A DNA stretch of 24,630 nt, from contig CALBTS010000587.1 of NCBI GenBank assembly GCA_937968035.1, forward strand, positions 1-24,630, read 5' to 3'. How positions within the stretch are numbered: the stretch's first letter is position 1; every line of letters begins with the position of its first letter. The translations under genes were made by a program, and so were the position numbers. The stretch comes from an uncultured Methanomethylovorans sp. GTDB taxonomy: Archaea; Halobacteriota; Methanosarcinia; Methanosarcinales; Methanosarcinaceae. Below the pieces are notes generated by a model, which searched no databases, had not been told where the DNA came from, and worked only from the letters and a program-made list of their open reading frames with translations. Shown in pieces: positions 1-8,500 of this stretch.

Positions 1-1
1 C

Positions 2-814
2 ACTGGCGCAAAACCTGTTTTTGCAGACATTGAACCTGATACCTATATTATTTCTCCGGACCAGGTCCATGAGATGATAACCAGTCGCACAAAAGCAATA
101 ATGCCTGTACATCTTTACGGGCATGCTGCTGACATGGGCGCAATTATGGAAATAGCTGAAGACCATAACCTTCTTGTCATCGAGGATGCCTGTCAGGCCC
201 ACGGAGCAACGTACAAAGGTAAAAAGGTCGGTTCATTCGGAACCGGTGCCTTCAGCTTCTACCCTACCAAGAACATGACCACCAGTGAAGGTGGTATCAT
301 TACCACGGATGACCCGGACATTGCAGCCCGCTCACGCATGCTCAGAGCCCATGGATCAAAACAGCGCTATCTGCATGAGATGATAGGCTATAATTTCCGT
401 ATGACCGATATTTCCGCTGCTATAGGTATCGTACAGATGGGAAGGCTGGCCGAGTTCACTGAAAAAAGAAGGCAGAACGCCAGGAAGCTTGCAAGTGGTC
501 TTAAAGACACAAAGAACCTCATATTACCTGTAGAGAAAGATAACTGCTCACATGTGTACCACCAGTATACTATCCGCACACCTCGCCGTGATTCGCTACG
601 CGATACACTTCAAGAGAAAGGTATTGGTACCGGTACATACTATCCCCTGTGTATCCACCAGCAGCCTTTGTACAAGGAAATGGGTTATGCAGGAAGTTTC
701 CCCAATAGTGAGAAGGCGGCCCGCGAAGTCCTGTCCATACCAGTGCATCCAGGATTATCAGATGCTGATATAAACACTGTCATTGCATGTATAAAGGAAT
801 GGGACCAGAGGTAA
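2..814 (+). CDS. DegT/DnrJ/EryC1-family aminotransferase, 5' partial
   Basis: PLP-dependent nucleotide-sugar aminotransferase, probably making the 3-amino group of a UDP-2,3-diamino-uronic acid (WbpE-like role). The reading frame is open from base 2, before the first internal Met at 74, so the N-terminus lies outside the window. Seen directly: the DegT signature VIEDACQAHGA followed by SFYPTKN, whose Lys (codon 269-271) is the expected Schiff-base lysine, then the TSEGG motif. The C-terminal part contains YHQYTIR and TYYPLCIHQQPLY, typical of sugar aminotransferases. The stop codon lies 3 nt before the Gfo/Idh/MocA gene, and the SD of that gene (agaggt) overlaps this gene's end, so the two are cotranscribed and probably translationally coupled. 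The exact substrate is inferred from the neighbours; other DegT substrates (4-keto sugars) cannot be excluded from sequence alone. Confidence 0.9.
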   Translation, partial: TGAKPVFADIEPDTYIISPDQVHEMITSRTKAIMPVHLYGHAADMGAIMEIAEDHNLLVIEDACQAHGATYKGKKVGSFGTGAFSFYPTKNMTTSEGGIITTDDPDIAARSRMLRAHGSKQRYLHEMIGYNFRMTDISAAIGIVQMGRLAEFTEKRRQNARKLASGLKDTKNLILPVEKDNCSHVYHQYTIRTPRRDSLRDTLQEKGIGTGTYYPLCIHQQPLYKEMGYAGSFPNSEKAAREVLSIPVHPGLSDADINTVIACIKEWDQR

Positions 815-817
815 GAC

Positions 818-1750
818 ATGATAAGAATAGGAGTCATTGGTGTAGGTTCCATGGGAAAGAACCATGTAAGGATCTACAGTGAGATGGATGGCGTAGAGCT
901 GGTTGGTATCTCTGATGTGAACAAAGAACTTGTTGAAGAGCTTGCCCATACTTTCAACACCACGCCTTATACGGATTATAAGAAGCTATTGGCCCAGGGA
1001 TTGGATGCCGTCAGTATTGTCGTGCCCACCAAAATGCATACAGGGGTAACATTGGACGCTTTGAATGCGGGAGTTAATGTTCTTGTAGAAAAACCAATTG
1101 CAGACACTCTTGAAAATGCAGACCTGATGATCAATGCTGCCAAGGAAAAGGGATTGATGCTCATGGTGGGGCACATCGAGAGGTTCAATCCTGCTGTGAT
1201 CAAGCTCAAGCAGATCATAGAGTCCGGACTATTAGGGAAGGTAGTATCCATTTCCACAAGAAGGGTGGGTGCCTATAACCCCAGAATTAGGGATGTGGGT
1301 GTCATTCTGGATATTGGAGTGCATGATGTGGATATTATTTCTTATCTGTATGGTAAGAAGATAGACCAGGTCTATACTATAGCAGGAGCTAACATTCATT
1401 CTTCCGAGGACCATGCATCCATACACCTGCGTTTCGAGCATGATTATTCAGGTCTTGTGGACGTGAACTGGCTCACGCCGCATAAAGTACGCACTCTCAC
1501 CGCAGTGGGTGTTGCAGGTGTTGCATATCTTGATTATCTCAAGCAATCTCTTGTGCTCCACGACAAGGAATGGGTACGTGAGGCAAAGGTCGAGCCAAAG
1601 GAGCCACTGCTCAATGAACTTCAATACTTCGTACGGTGTGTTGCCAATAAAGAACAGCCACATCCAAATGGAGAGGATGGAAAACATGCCCTGGAGGCAT
1701 GTATGGCCGCTATTACATCATATCATGAAGAAAAAGTGATAGATATTTAA
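818..1750 (+). CDS. Gfo/Idh/MocA oxidoreductase, WbpB/WlbA-like UDP-GlcNAcA 3-dehydrogenase
   Basis: NAD-dependent sugar oxidoreductase of 310 aa, normal length for the family. An N-terminal Rossmann fold shows GVGSMG (residues 8-13) and the conserved EKP (91-93). The substrate domain has the GHIERFNP segment (118-125) and a D-I-G-V-H-D-V motif (165-171) with the conserved Asp and His. Its place between an aminotransferase and a UDP-sugar 6-dehydrogenase matches the WbpA/WbpB/WbpE pathway, in which this enzyme oxidises C3 of UDP-GlcNAc-uronate so that the aminotransferase can act. The ATG is preceded by agaggtaagac, a good ribosome-binding site, 3 nt after the upstream stop. The family assignment is strong. 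The exact substrate is inferred from context. Confidence 0.88.
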   Translation: MIRIGVIGVGSMGKNHVRIYSEMDGVELVGISDVNKELVEELAHTFNTTPYTDYKKLLAQGLDAVSIVVPTKMHTGVTLDALNAGVNVLVEKPIADTLENADLMINAAKEKGLMLMVGHIERFNPAVIKLKQIIESGLLGKVVSISTRRVGAYNPRIRDVGVILDIGVHDVDIISYLYGKKIDQVYTIAGANIHSSEDHASIHLRFEHDYSGLVDVNWLTPHKVRTLTAVGVAGVAYLDYLKQSLVLHDKEWVREAKVEPKEPLLNELQYFVRCVANKEQPHPNGEDGKHALEACMAAITSYHEEKVIDI

Positions 1751-1772
1751 TAAAAAAGGAAAGTGAATTATA

Positions 1773-3203
1773 ATGAGCGAGAAATTAATAAAGATACTTA
1801 AGGAGAAAGGGCCGATCAAGAAAATAGGTGTTATCGGCATGGGATATGTGGGTATCCCGGCAGCTGCACTGTTTGCAGATGCTCCCTGCTTTGATCATGT
1901 ACTGGGTTTCCAGAGAGCTTCATCTTCTTCAGGATACAAGATAGACATGCTTAACAGGGGAGAAAGCCCCCTGAAAGGTGAGGAGCCAGGACTTGAAGAT
2001 CTGCTGCAGAAGGTAGTAAAGGCAGGCAAGTTCACCTGTACATCTGATTTCTCAAGGATCAGCGAGCTTGATGCTGTTACATTGGCTATCCAGACACCTT
2101 TCGAGGACCCAAAGAGCCTCTTGCCGGACTTTACTGCACTTATCGAAGGTATAAAGAACGTTGGCAAGAATCTCAGGAAAGGTATGCTTGTAGTGCTTGA
2201 ATCCACCATAACCCCCGGTACTACCATCGGTATGGCAAGGGAGATCCTGGAAAAGGAATCAGGTCTTGTTGCAGGCGAGGACTTTGCACTGGCGCATGCT
2301 CCTGAGAGGGTTATGGTCGGAAGGCTTCTGCAGAACATAAGGGAGCACGACAGGATCGTGGGTGGTATTGATGATGTTTGTACAAAGAGGGCAGTTGAGC
2401 TATATACACCTGTGCTCACTAAAGGCAAGGTAATACCCATGACAGCTACTGCTGCCGAGGTCACCAAGACCGCTGAGAACACTTTCAGGGACCTGCAGAT
2501 AGCAGCAGCTAACCAGCTTGCATTGTACTGTGAAGCTATGGGCATCAATGTATATGATGTGCGCGCCGGTATTGCAAGCCTTAAAGGCGAGGGTATCACA
2601 CGAGCTATCCTGTACCCTGGAGCAGGGGTCGGCGGACACTGTCTGACCAAGGATACATATCATCTGGAGCGCGGTGTCACCCTGGGTATAGAACCGCTGG
2701 ACTATCCGGAAAATGCTGAGTCCATCTATGTGCTTGCCAGAAGGGTAAATGACTTTATGCCAAAGCATATGTTCAATCTCACTGTCAAGGCTCTGGAAAG
2801 GATCGGTAAAAAGCCAAAAGGCATCAAGATCGCTATGTTAGGCTGGGCATTCCTGAACGATTCCGACGATGCCCGCAATCCTCCTTCAGAACCATACAGG
2901 GATATGGTGCTACAGGCTGGCTGTGAAATAAAAGTGCATGACCCTCACGTGGTCCACTATCCCGGCATAGATATACATGCCAATATCGATGAGGTGCTGA
3001 CAGGAGCCGATGTGGTTGTTATCTTTACAGGACATAAGCAATATTTCGGCCTGACCCCTGAACAGATCAAGCAGAAGATGGGAAAGAAACAGCCTGTGAT
3101 CATCGATGGCCGCAATGTGATCGACCCTGACAGGTTCATTAATGCAGGTTTTGTCTATAAGGGAATAGGCAGAGGAGATAAGAACAGTCACTCTCTGAAG
3201 TGA
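1773..3203 (+). CDS. Nucleotide-sugar 6-dehydrogenase (UDP-GlcNAc/UDP-ManNAc dehydrogenase, WbpA/WecC-like)
   Basis: A 476-aa member of the UDP-glucose/GDP-mannose dehydrogenase superfamily, oxidising the C6 hydroxyl of a UDP-HexNAc to the uronic acid. The N-terminal NAD-binding motif GMGYVGIP (residues 22-29) is clear. The central domain carries ESTITPGTT and the AEVTKTAENTFRD helix. The catalytic cysteine is C290 in GAGVGGHCLTKD. The C-terminal UDP-binding domain includes the LGWAFLNDSDDARNPPS and IIDGRNVID segments. The start is supported by aagga about 13 nt upstream. It is the last gene of the visible aminotransferase/oxidoreductase run, 22 nt after its neighbour, and ends in a terminator-like hairpin. 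Specificity (GlcNAc versus ManNAc) cannot be read directly; the neighbours favour the UDP-GlcNAcA branch leading to 2,3-diamino-uronates, known as N-glycan sugars in some methanogens. Confidence 0.92.
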   Translation: MSEKLIKILKEKGPIKKIGVIGMGYVGIPAAALFADAPCFDHVLGFQRASSSSGYKIDMLNRGESPLKGEEPGLEDLLQKVVKAGKFTCTSDFSRISELDAVTLAIQTPFEDPKSLLPDFTALIEGIKNVGKNLRKGMLVVLESTITPGTTIGMAREILEKESGLVAGEDFALAHAPERVMVGRLLQNIREHDRIVGGIDDVCTKRAVELYTPVLTKGKVIPMTATAAEVTKTAENTFRDLQIAAANQLALYCEAMGINVYDVRAGIASLKGEGITRAILYPGAGVGGHCLTKDTYHLERGVTLGIEPLDYPENAESIYVLARRVNDFMPKHMFNLTVKALERIGKKPKGIKIAMLGWAFLNDSDDARNPPSEPYRDMVLQAGCEIKVHDPHVVHYPGIDIHANIDEVLTGADVVVIFTGHKQYFGLTPEQIKQKMGKKQPVIIDGRNVIDPDRFINAGFVYKGIGRGDKNSHSLK

Positions 3204-3230
3204 TCTTTCTCCTTTTTCTTTTTTACTCTT
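3188..3230 (+). terminator. Hairpin plus T-rich tract ending the nucleotide-sugar operon
   Basis: TCACT and AGTGA (3188-3192 and 3199-3203) form a 5-bp stem overlapping the dehydrogenase stop codon. A strongly pyrimidine-rich run (several T5-T6 tracts) follows to about 3230. Archaeal termination depends mainly on T-runs, so the tract itself is the better evidence. The opposite-strand remnant gene ends here, so this is a convergent junction. Confidence 0.5.
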
Positions 3231-3485
3231 TTAAACTCATCTATCGTTTTTTTATTCTTCTTGTCCCAAAGATGCTTTATGTTATGTTCATAGGCATAGT
3301 GCACAAGGTCTATGACAGGCATTAGTCCAAGACCCAATAGCTGGGCGGACCCGGTACAGGATCGGCAGATGAGTGATACTTCTGGGAATGTCAATATCAG
3401 ATTGTGCTGACAGATAAAAGATAGCCAGAGCATAAAGCACGCTCAATGATACAAATACCTTGAACTTTGTGATCTTAAAAGTCAT
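3188..3485 (-). pseudogene. Frameshifted, truncated VanZ-like small membrane protein remnant
   Basis: From ATG 3485 (minus strand) a 65-codon frame opens with a basic start and a hydrophobic helix (VFVSLSVLYALAIFYLSA), then S-x-x-D-I-x-I-P. The plausible continuation LLGLGLMPVIDLVHYAYEHN lies in another frame, open from 3433 to 3188. Joined near 3340-3350 the two give a protein resembling, from memory, the first quarter of VanZ-family proteins common in Methanosarcinales: IFYLS in helix 1 and a Y-A-Y-x-x-x-x-K-H segment. The second half lacks the remaining VanZ helices and ends in a Lys/Glu-rich tail. An SD-like aaggtcgg precedes the ATG, and the frame lies 40 nt downstream of the epimerase on the same strand, so it was probably an operon member. 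The family call is tentative; a sequencing error could also produce the frame break. Confidence 0.35.
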
Positions 3486-3525
3486 TATCCGACCTTATTG
3501 TCACCATACTTGTGGCTTCTTCAAG

Positions 3526-4428
3526 TTATTCAGCAAATTCCATCAGACCTTCCCTGAGAGAGACCTTTGGTTCAAATCCAAGTATTTTCCGCGCTTTGGA
3601 AATGTCAGAACAACTGTATTTTATGTCTCCGGGCCTTTCAGGCATGTACCGCACCGGGACGTCCACATCGAATGTTTCAAGTACCATATTTGCAAGCTCG
3701 CTTACAGTGATACTGTTACCTGTACCGGCATTGAATACATGGCCATTGGCATCTTCTTTTTCAAGCAAGAGCTGTATTATATCCACTATATCATGAACTG
3801 AGATGAAATCCCGGGTCTGAGTACCATCCCCGAAGATGACAGGACTTTGTCCTGCTCTGGCTTTCTCAATGAAACGGGATATTACGCCGGAATACGGATT
3901 ACCCGGATCCTGCCTGGGACTATAGATATTAAACGGACGTATACAGCAGGAGGGCAGGCCGAAGGCCTTGTTGTACATCATACAGTATTTTTCTCCGCTC
4001 AGCTTGCTGGCACCGTAAGGAGAAAGAGGGTCCTGAGGATGTGATTCTGTAATGGGGACATTAATGGGATCTCCGTATACAGCTGCGGAACTTATGTAAA
4101 TGAACTTAGATATTGAGGATCTGCGGGCAGCTTCCAGCAGGTTAAGTGTACCAAATACGTTGTTCTGTGCATCGAACAGAGGGTCTTTCATCGAGGCTGT
4201 GACGCTTATCTGGGCTGCAGTGTGAATAACAACATCGTTCTGGTTTACAAGGTCTGCAGCCATCCTGTCCTTAACATCACCTTTTATCACATTGACTTCC
4301 GGAGGTACAGCTTCCCTTGTAGTAGAGGAATAATTATCCAGCACTGTGATCTTCGCTTTTTCATGCAGTGCATCCACGAGATAACTGCCAACCTGACCTA
4401 ATCCACCGGTGATGAGTATTTTTTGCAT
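3526..4428 (-). CDS. NAD-dependent nucleotide-sugar 4-epimerase/dehydratase (GalE/WbpP-like)
   Basis: Extended short-chain dehydrogenase acting on UDP- or dTDP-sugars. About 300 aa counted from the Met of MQKILITGG. The glycine motif GGLGQVG sits at residues 8-14, ISSAAVYG carries the catalytic Ser, and SPYGASK gives the Tyr/Lys pair (Y138, K142). Later motifs are IRPFNIYSPRQ, the G-D-G-x-Q-T-R-D-F-I nucleotide-sugar loop and FNAGTG. An in-frame ATG at 4446 would add six residues. I prefer 4428 because the Rossmann strand then starts at the normal place, and a TATA-like element lies about 30 nt upstream of this ATG but only about 12 nt from the other; a leaderless transcript is likely. With a 6-dehydrogenase next door, UDP-GlcNAc to UDP-GalNAc (or Glc/Gal) epimerisation would feed a GalNAc- and uronate-containing polymer. 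That link is inference. Confidence 0.85.
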   Translation of the reverse strand: MQKILITGGLGQVGSYLVDALHEKAKITVLDNYSSTTREAVPPEVNVIKGDVKDRMAADLVNQNDVVIHTAAQISVTASMKDPLFDAQNNVFGTLNLLEAARRSSISKFIYISSAAVYGDPINVPITESHPQDPLSPYGASKLSGEKYCMMYNKAFGLPSCCIRPFNIYSPRQDPGNPYSGVISRFIEKARAGQSPVIFGDGTQTRDFISVHDIVDIIQLLLEKEDANGHVFNAGTGNSITVSELANMVLETFDVDVPVRYMPERPGDIKYSCSDISKARKILGFEPKVSLREGLMEFAE

Positions 4429-4452
4429 GTCATTTTGAGTAGGCATCTATAA

Positions 4453-4464
4453 GATATATAATAT
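4453..4464 (-). promoter_or_regulatory. TATA box for the epimerase gene, probably leaderless
   Basis: The minus strand reads ATTATATATC, centred about 30 nt upstream of the Met codon at 4428 and about 12 nt upstream of the alternative ATG at 4446. Archaeal TATA boxes usually sit 25-30 nt before the transcription start, which would place the start at or just before 4428. No Shine-Dalgarno is visible ahead of either ATG, consistent with leaderless translation. Confidence 0.45.
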
Positions 4465-4573
4465 TCGAGCATCCCGTGTTTACTCAGGATCCATTGTAAG
4501 AATCCATACATACTCGATAATTTCTTGAAAAGACATGGCAATGATAAAAAAGATGAAAGCTGAGGAATGGATC

Positions 4574-4711
4574 TCAGACCATTTGTTGTTTCTCTGAAGT
4601 GATAGAAACATTTAGACAATGTAACGTGCAATACATACGGTCTTTGATATAATCTTCATATACATAGATAGGAGACCCACAAACAACACATTTGACTTCA
4701 ATAAGTTCCAT
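4574..4711 (-). CDS. 45-residue zinc-ribbon-like small protein (CxxC...CxxxC)
   Basis: A short gene read on the minus strand. The product begins MELIEVKCVVCGSPIYVYED and carries four cysteines (C8, C11, C28, C32) in the order CxxC-x16-CxxxC, a treble-clef or zinc-ribbon-like metal site, with no membrane helix. A strong ribosome-binding site (ggagtgat, 3 nt from the ATG) resembles the complement of archaeal 16S 3' ends. A TATA box lies about 90 nt upstream. It is 127-145 nt upstream of the epimerase on the same strand, but that gene has its own TATA element, so they need not share a transcript. The function is unknown: such proteins may be metal-binding regulators, chaperones or RNA-binding factors. 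The cysteine pattern, RBS and promoter make it more convincing than a random ORF of this length. Confidence 0.7.
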   Translation of the reverse strand: MELIEVKCVVCGSPIYVYEDYIKDRMYCTLHCLNVSITSEKQQMV

Positions 4712-4800
4712 AAAATCACTCCGTTTTCCTAAGTACCAGTTCCACCTTTACCGAGCACAGAACCCTTTTTTGTCCTATGTTCATGTTGAAAATGTCACTG

Positions 4801-4811
4801 CCTATATATAG
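4801..4811 (-). promoter_or_regulatory. TATA box of the small zinc-ribbon gene
   Basis: The minus strand reads CTATATATAGG, a near-consensus archaeal TATA box about 90 nt before the ATG at 4711. This implies a 5' leader of roughly 60-70 nt. An inverted repeat lies 20 nt further upstream. The core CTATATATAG is itself palindromic, so strand assignment relies on the gene downstream. Confidence 0.5.
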
Positions 4812-4830
4812 AATTATCTATAGTCAAATA

Positions 4831-4858
4831 TATGATAATAATGCTCATCATTATCATA
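4831..4858. promoter_or_regulatory. Inverted repeat resembling a Fur/metalloregulator operator
   Basis: Two 13-nt arms, TATGATAATAATG and CATCATTATCATA, are reverse complements except at one position and are separated by CT. The outer nine bases of each arm match perfectly. The GATAAT...ATTATC arrangement resembles the classical Fur box, and the outer TATGA/TCATA halves recall NikR sites, although the spacing differs. It lies directly upstream of the TATA box of the small cysteine-rich protein gene. Regulator identity is inferred by resemblance only. Confidence 0.5.
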
Positions 4859-5573
4859 GAGAAAACATCCTAATCTCAAAAAATGCAGTAAACCCAATGT
4901 CATAAAATTCCGGCTCTGTAGAAAATCTGTATCTTATTGGACCACAAGAGTTCACATAGATAAAAAGTAACGTCAATATTTCTCTGTGGTTATTGTTCAT
5001 TCCTCCGAGTTCTTTCAAGGAAACTGTAAGTAGTGGCCAGTATTATGGCTATAGGGGGTTCTTAGTAGCCTTGCTGACAATTTCAAGTTACGTGACAGTT
5101 ATAGGTGGGAAACAAGCATGTCAACATAGAACTTTTATAAAAATGCAAGCAAATGTTTTTGATCATCGATTCTCTTCTTGTACAGTCTCTTTAACTGTAA
5201 TAGACAGTATTGAGCATTAAATTACGATTTTCATTGTGTATGTGAGTTACATGATACTTGGAACTTAAAGGCAAATAAATGTAGTTACCCACTCAATGTT
5301 GAGGAAGTCCGCAAATAATGATGATTCAAAATGTATCAAATGCCAAGAGAAGCATGGAAATCTTCAATGATTTCTTCTTTATGTGCTATGTCGTAAATCC
5401 TTTATGACGGTCAAAAACCAATTATCTTGGTTATTAGAATATGTCACCTAAGTATTATATACTCAAAGCTATTGTATTAATTAATAATTTATTATCCTCT
5501 TGATCACTCCTGAGGCCTTAGTCGCTGGTAATTGACATATTTTTCCATGAATTGTGAAAGGAATTAGTGAAAA
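4859..5573. other. Gene-poor intergenic stretch before the disaggregatase-like gene
   Basis: About 715 nt with no convincing coding region. A 75-codon + frame at 4993-5220 has no SD, no recognisable motif and mixed composition. A hairpin AACCAA-ttatc-TTGGTT occurs at 5416-5432, and on the minus strand it is followed by T-rich sequence. A TATA-like attatata lies near 5455-5462, a possible promoter for the gene at 5574, with ggaatt just before its ATG. The stretch may hold decayed sequence, but I recognise no transposase or IS end. Confidence 0.4.
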
Positions 5574-8500
5574 ATGAAGAAAAACAACGCTTTTTTCTGG
5601 TCTATTACTATAGTTCTAAGCATCGTTCTCTTATTAGGATGTAATGTGTACGATAGGACCATCATCGATACGGATACTAACGAGACTGAACACTATTACA
5701 TGAATATGATCAATGACACCATTCAGAATAATTTTACAAAGGAGCTTGATAAAGGTGAATATATAAGAACTCCGGTTTTGTATATTAACACCGATGGAAC
5801 TGCAGACTATAACTGTGACGGCATGAACGATCATATTGAGATAAACATGGCGCTTTTCAGGATCAGCAGAATGGGCGGAGGCACTGTATACCTCAGTGGT
5901 AACAATACATATTGGATAGATGGCACTTTAGTGATGGGCGCAAACACAATACTAACAGGTGATCCCGATGCATGCGTGAAATTAGTGGCCAACGCCGATC
6001 CAAGAGCCATATGGGGTATCGGTGTTCCCATGATATGTAATATATATGGTGCTGATAACTTAACAGTTACTGGTTTTGAAATAAATGGGAACAGCGAGTT
6101 CCAAAGCGTAGGCAGAGGACTGGGCTACCATAACATGATAAGTTTCAAAGCTGCTTCTAACGTGGAAGTATCACACATGCGTCTGGAATGGGGAAACGGT
6201 GATGGGCTAAGAGCCGAAGATTGTAGTGATGTAAAGTTCCTGTACAATGATGTGTATAAGCTTGGCCACGATGGAGTATATTATATTTTTACAAATAACA
6301 CAGAAACAGCATATAATTCAATAATGGCAAGAACCGATTCCGCTGCAAGGTCGCAGGGTGGTTCGCATCAGACCATCCATGACAACACCTTCTACTCCTT
6401 CATAGATTGGGATTCTACAGGACCGCTGATCAAATTAGATAAATCCGAACCTGGTGTTCAGGGATTTGATCACATAGAGATATACAACAATCAATTGTAT
6501 ACTTCCAACGGTGCAGGCATACAGTTAGATGCCACATATGACGATGATGTGATCAGGGCACAGAACGTATACATCCACCATAACACTTTCACCAACGTAG
6601 GACAGTATTCCATCGATACCGGTTACTCGAATTCCGCAATAGTTATTGGCAACTTCAACAATACTATCATCGAGAACAATGTTATCGATGATCCGGGCCA
6701 GGACGGGATCAGATGGTATGTACAATCCGGCCCCACCCAGAAAACACATTTCTATACTTATGTCAGGAACAATGTGATCATGGGCAGCCGGACAGACGCT
6801 GCTGTACCTCACTCCGGTGCCGGGATCTGGAATACGAATACTACCTATGCTCACTTCATTGTTGAGAACAACGATATTTATGATAACGACAATGGTCAGA
6901 TATATCCTACCACAGGACCATGGCTCAAAATGTCAGATAATCTCAACGTAGACCCCATGTTCTGCAATGCAGGTCCGGATATTCCTCCAGGTTCCAGGGA
7001 TTATCATTTAAAGAGCAAAGAAGGAAGATGGGCAGGTGCAGCATGGGTATATGATCCTGTATACAGCCCTTTGATAGATGCCGGTTCAATAACCTCTCCA
7101 TATGATAAGGAGCCAGCCGAGAATGGTAATAGGATCAATGTCGGCAGATACGGTAATACCGAAGAGGCATCTAAAAGTGTTTCTTCGGCTCCGGTACAAG
7201 ATAGTGAACCCATCGCGAATGCTGGTCCTGATATTAACAACATTTTTGTAAATTCCATGGTTACCTTTGATGGCAGCGCCTCCTCTGATGACAATGGCAT
7301 AGCCTTGTACTCATGGGACTTTGACGCTGCAGATGGTATAAGTACTGAGGCCACAGGAGTTACAGCTACTAAAACATATACAGCTACAGGGAATTACACA
7401 GTGACGCTTACTGTTACTGACACTGATGGTCAGAGCGGATCAGACACGCTGCAGGTAATTGTCACTACTCCTGCAACGACCATCGCTCATACGCCGGAGT
7501 ACGACAACAGAATGCGTCAGTCTTCTCCTAACAGTGTTCTATCTAGTTCAAAGTACATTGATGTCGGAAGGCTTGGCACTACCAATTACAGAGATGTGAT
7601 GTGGTTCGATCTTAGTGCATACAATGCAAAGGATACCATATCCCAGGCAACCCTGTCAATATACTGGTATTATCCTGCTGGAAATACACGTGCTTATGAT
7701 AGTGTAGTTGAAGTTTACAGACCAATGCAGTGGGATCCACAATATGTCACCTGGAACACTCCCTGGACTACACCGGGAGGTAACTGGTTCGATAAGAACG
7801 GTGTTCCTCAGGGCAATGTTCCGTATGCTTCAGTAACCTTCCAGGCTACCACAATGCCTGGTAACAAATACTATGACTTTGATGTCACACAGCTTGTGCA
7901 GGAATATATAAATGGTACGTATGAGAACACTGGCTTCTTCCTCAAGGCAAAGACAGAAAATGGTAATTACATTGCATTCTACAGCTCAGAGTGGTCTGAT
8001 GCAGGCCAGAGACCAAAGTTGACTGTAAGCATCACATCAGCCCATGTGAATGAACCACCGGTTGCAGACGCTGGCTTTGATAAGGCTGCTATAACAGGTT
8101 CATTTGTTACGTTCAATGGTAGTGCTTCCACTGATGATAAAGGAATATCTTCATATTCTTGGGACTTTGACGCATCAGATGGCATAACCTCTGAAGGCAC
8201 TGGTGTAACAGTTTTAAAAGCATATAATGCTGCAGGCAATTATACTGTGACCTTAACTGTTACAGATATTGATGGTCGAACTGATTCAGACACATTACAG
8301 GTAGTTGTCAGCAACCCCACAATCACTACCTCATCTGTGCCAGACTTTGACAACAGACTGCGCCAATCATCTCCGAACACTGTCCTTTCCAGCTCCAACT
8401 ATATTGACATTGGCAGTCTTGATACGACCAGTTACAGGGATCTGATGTGGTTCGATCTTAACGGATACAGCACTGCGGATACTATCTCTAAGGCGACACT

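Noticed and set aside
4398..4631. 77-codon minus-strand ORF spanning the epimerase start
   Set aside because: It overlaps both the cysteine-rich small gene and the epimerase in another frame and has no RBS.
4993..5220. 75-codon + strand ORF before the disaggregatase-like gene
   Set aside because: No SD, no family motif and unremarkable composition; it may be chance or decayed sequence.
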